The notes under the pieces were generated by a model that did not search any database, was not told the origin of the DNA, and saw only the letters and a list, made by a program, of their open reading frames with translations. A stretch of DNA of 7,817 bases from NCBI GenBank assembly GCA_011620845.1, contig WOYJ01000120.1:1-7817 (forward strand). The letters run 5' to 3'. The position numbers and the translations under genes are program-made. Source of the DNA: Methanobacteriaceae archaeon. Its GTDB lineage: Archaea; Methanobacteriota; Methanobacteria; Methanobacteriales; Methanobacteriaceae. Positions within the stretch are counted from its first letter, which is position 1; every line of letters begins with the position of its first letter. Below are positions 6,485 to 7,817 of the stretch, in pieces.

Positions 6485-7812
6485 CGGATGAAAATATGCG
6501 GGGTAAGATATTAATTGTGGACACGACCCATGGGGGGGTTAAACTCGCCACTGAGTTTTCTAAATTAAACTGTGAGGTTTATGCGTGGGACATCTACCAC
6601 ACCCTTAGTGAGGAGCAGAAGAAACAACTCCAGATGAATGATGTTAAATTGGTGGATGAAGGTTTTCTGGGAGGAAATAAGGCATTAGTAGTGGCTCCCA
6701 TTCATAGCAATTTAAATTGCCCGGTGGACATGACCCACCACGATGCCGTTGCATATCTACTGAAGGAAGAGATAAAAATCCCCATGATTGAAGTTACAGG
6801 GGTCAAAGGGAAAACCACTGTTGTACACATGCTACGGGAGATCTTTAAAGATTCCAATCCACTTATTTTAACCAGTTTGGGTGTAGAAATTAGGGATAAG
6901 CTATTAGAAAGAAATATAAGCATAACTCCTGCCAGTATCATAACCACGTGGGAACTGGGCCAGAAATACAACCCTGGAATCTTTATATTGGAAACTTCCC
7001 TGGGCGGGACAGGACTGGCCCAGGTAGGAGTTCTAACCAACATAGCTGAGGATTATTCCATAGCTTCCGGAACGAAAACAGCCAGCCAGGCCAAGGAGCA
7101 GATTTTTAAAGATGAACTGGTGGCATGTGACTATGATTCGTACCAGAAATATTACACCCAACATGAAAAGAAAACCAACACCTTCGGTTTAACTGAGGGC
7201 AACGTTAAGGCTAGAGATATCAAATACGGACTTACGGAAACTTCCTTCAGGGTGGAGGTTCAGGGGCTTAAAACAGTTTTTGGTGAAATTCTGGATGACA
7301 GCTTCTCCATCAGAACCTTCGCACCGGCCCCATATCATGTAGAGAATGTCCTCTCCGCCATATGTGCCTCGTTGACCTGTGGAAGATCTGTTGAATCTGT
7401 AAAATCTGGGCTCGAGAATTTTCATGGTTTGAAAGGGAGAACAACCATCAAACATGTGGGTAATACAACTTTGATTGAGGAGATAAATCCCGGCATAAAT
7501 GTGACAGCCGTTAAAAGAGCTATAGGGATGGTAGAGCATCTTCCCAGGATTGCAGTGATTTTTGGAGGTCAATATGGGGTTACCTGTGAAGAAATTGATG
7601 AAGAATCTGTGTCCCGGGTGTTAGATGAATTAGAATTGGATATAGGACTTATACTCACCGATGAACTGGGGGCGTCAGTTAAAGATAGGATAACTAGAAA
7701 TTTAAATTACCTGGAAGAATGCAATGATGCGGTTGAATATGCAAGGGCAAAAGGATACCGGAACGTTTTACTGATTTACCGGTCGAATTTACTGGACTTA
7801 GAATATAGATAA
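6475..7812 (+). CDS. cfbE: Mur-ligase-like coenzyme F430 synthetase
   Basis: The 445-residue protein has a Mur ligase core. It shows P-loop TGVKGKTT (108-115), the metal/substrate loop LETSLGGTG (172-180), TNIAEDY (188-194), the HVENVLSAICA segment (288-298), GLKGRTT (318-324) and EEINPGIN (335-342). The N-terminal KILIVDTTHGGVKLATEFSK (11-30) fits the methanogen CfbE group better than the pseudomurein peptide ligases or UDP-MurNAc enzymes, as I recall them. CfbE converts 15,17(3)-seco-F430-17(3)-acid to F430, the nickel cofactor of methyl-coenzyme M reductase, with ATP. The frame overlaps nadK by 10 nt. The start at 6475 has AAGGCGGA just upstream, but ATG 6496 (protein beginning MRGKILIVD) with GGATG at 6486-6490 is an equal or better candidate. 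The stop is at 7810-7812, so the gene is complete. The Mur-ligase fold is certain; the F430 assignment is a confident family judgement without a search. Confidence 0.75.
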   Translation: MRITDENMRGKILIVDTTHGGVKLATEFSKLNCEVYAWDIYHTLSEEQKKQLQMNDVKLVDEGFLGGNKALVVAPIHSNLNCPVDMTHHDAVAYLLKEEIKIPMIEVTGVKGKTTVVHMLREIFKDSNPLILTSLGVEIRDKLLERNISITPASIITTWELGQKYNPGIFILETSLGGTGLAQVGVLTNIAEDYSIASGTKTASQAKEQIFKDELVACDYDSYQKYYTQHEKKTNTFGLTEGNVKARDIKYGLTETSFRVEVQGLKTVFGEILDDSFSIRTFAPAPYHVENVLSAICASLTCGRSVESVKSGLENFHGLKGRTTIKHVGNTTLIEEINPGINVTAVKRAIGMVEHLPRIAVIFGGQYGVTCEEIDEESVSRVLDELELDIGLILTDELGASVKDRITRNLNYLEECNDAVEYARAKGYRNVLLIYRSNLLDLEYR

Positions 7813-7817
7813 TATAG

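Noticed and set aside
7189..7572. Minus-strand 127-residue open frame opposite cfbE
   Set aside because: Antisense shadow of the Mur-ligase coding sequence with no independent support.
6475..7812. Pseudomurein peptide ligase or UDP-MurNAc ligase identity for the Mur-like protein
   Set aside because: The N-terminal VDTTHGG region and overall layout fit the methanogen F430 synthetase group better; retained as a lower-probability alternative only.

Overview
The window looks like a piece of a Methanobacteriales chromosome, most likely a mesophilic Methanobacterium-like methanogen. The pointers are a probable coenzyme F430 synthetase gene, archaeal translation factor aIF5A, pyruvoyl-dependent arginine decarboxylase, the archaeal LOR/SDH-type ornithine cyclodeaminase, Shine-Dalgarno sites of the GGAGGT/GGTG type, and very AT-rich intergenic DNA. 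The assignment to order is inference from gene content and style; no database search was possible.

Layout. Bases 1-790 hold a wrecked P1B-type heavy-metal ATPase gene: an intact N-terminal membrane part, a one-base frameshift, a large internal deletion and a leftover hinge motif that runs into a tiny CPNCGYE zinc-knuckle ORF. Bases 790-1132 have no ordinary gene. They carry the strongest Shine-Dalgarno site in the window in front of an 8-codon ORF, then three consecutive stem-loops (883-945, 961-1030, 1042-1105). These share the arm motif TATGRYTTTAAG and each has a loop of exactly 30 nt. Next on the minus strand is ornithine cyclodeaminase (1133-2350). The gap 2351-2874 contains a possible 44-residue membrane peptide (+) and a convincing 31-residue, acid-free, strongly basic protein (-) with a good ribosome site. 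The minus-strand pair aIF5A then agmatinase-family ureohydrolase follows (4203 down to 2875), with a terminator-like hairpin between the two genes.

A divergent AT-rich promoter region (4204-4354) separates these from a plus-strand run: pdaD, suhB-type phosphatase, NAD kinase, and the Mur-ligase-like F430 synthetase. The spacing in this run is tight: 16 nt, then overlaps of 4 and 10 nt.

Functional themes. First, arginine/ornithine and polyamine metabolism: arginine decarboxylase makes agmatine, the ureohydrolase removes urea, and the product feeds hypusine modification of the neighbouring aIF5A; Ocd converts ornithine to proline. Second, cofactor metabolism: an IMPase-family phosphatase directly coupled to NAD kinase, followed by F430 synthesis. 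The most unusual part is the three-hairpin array with compensatory base changes between units; I do not recognise it as a described element.
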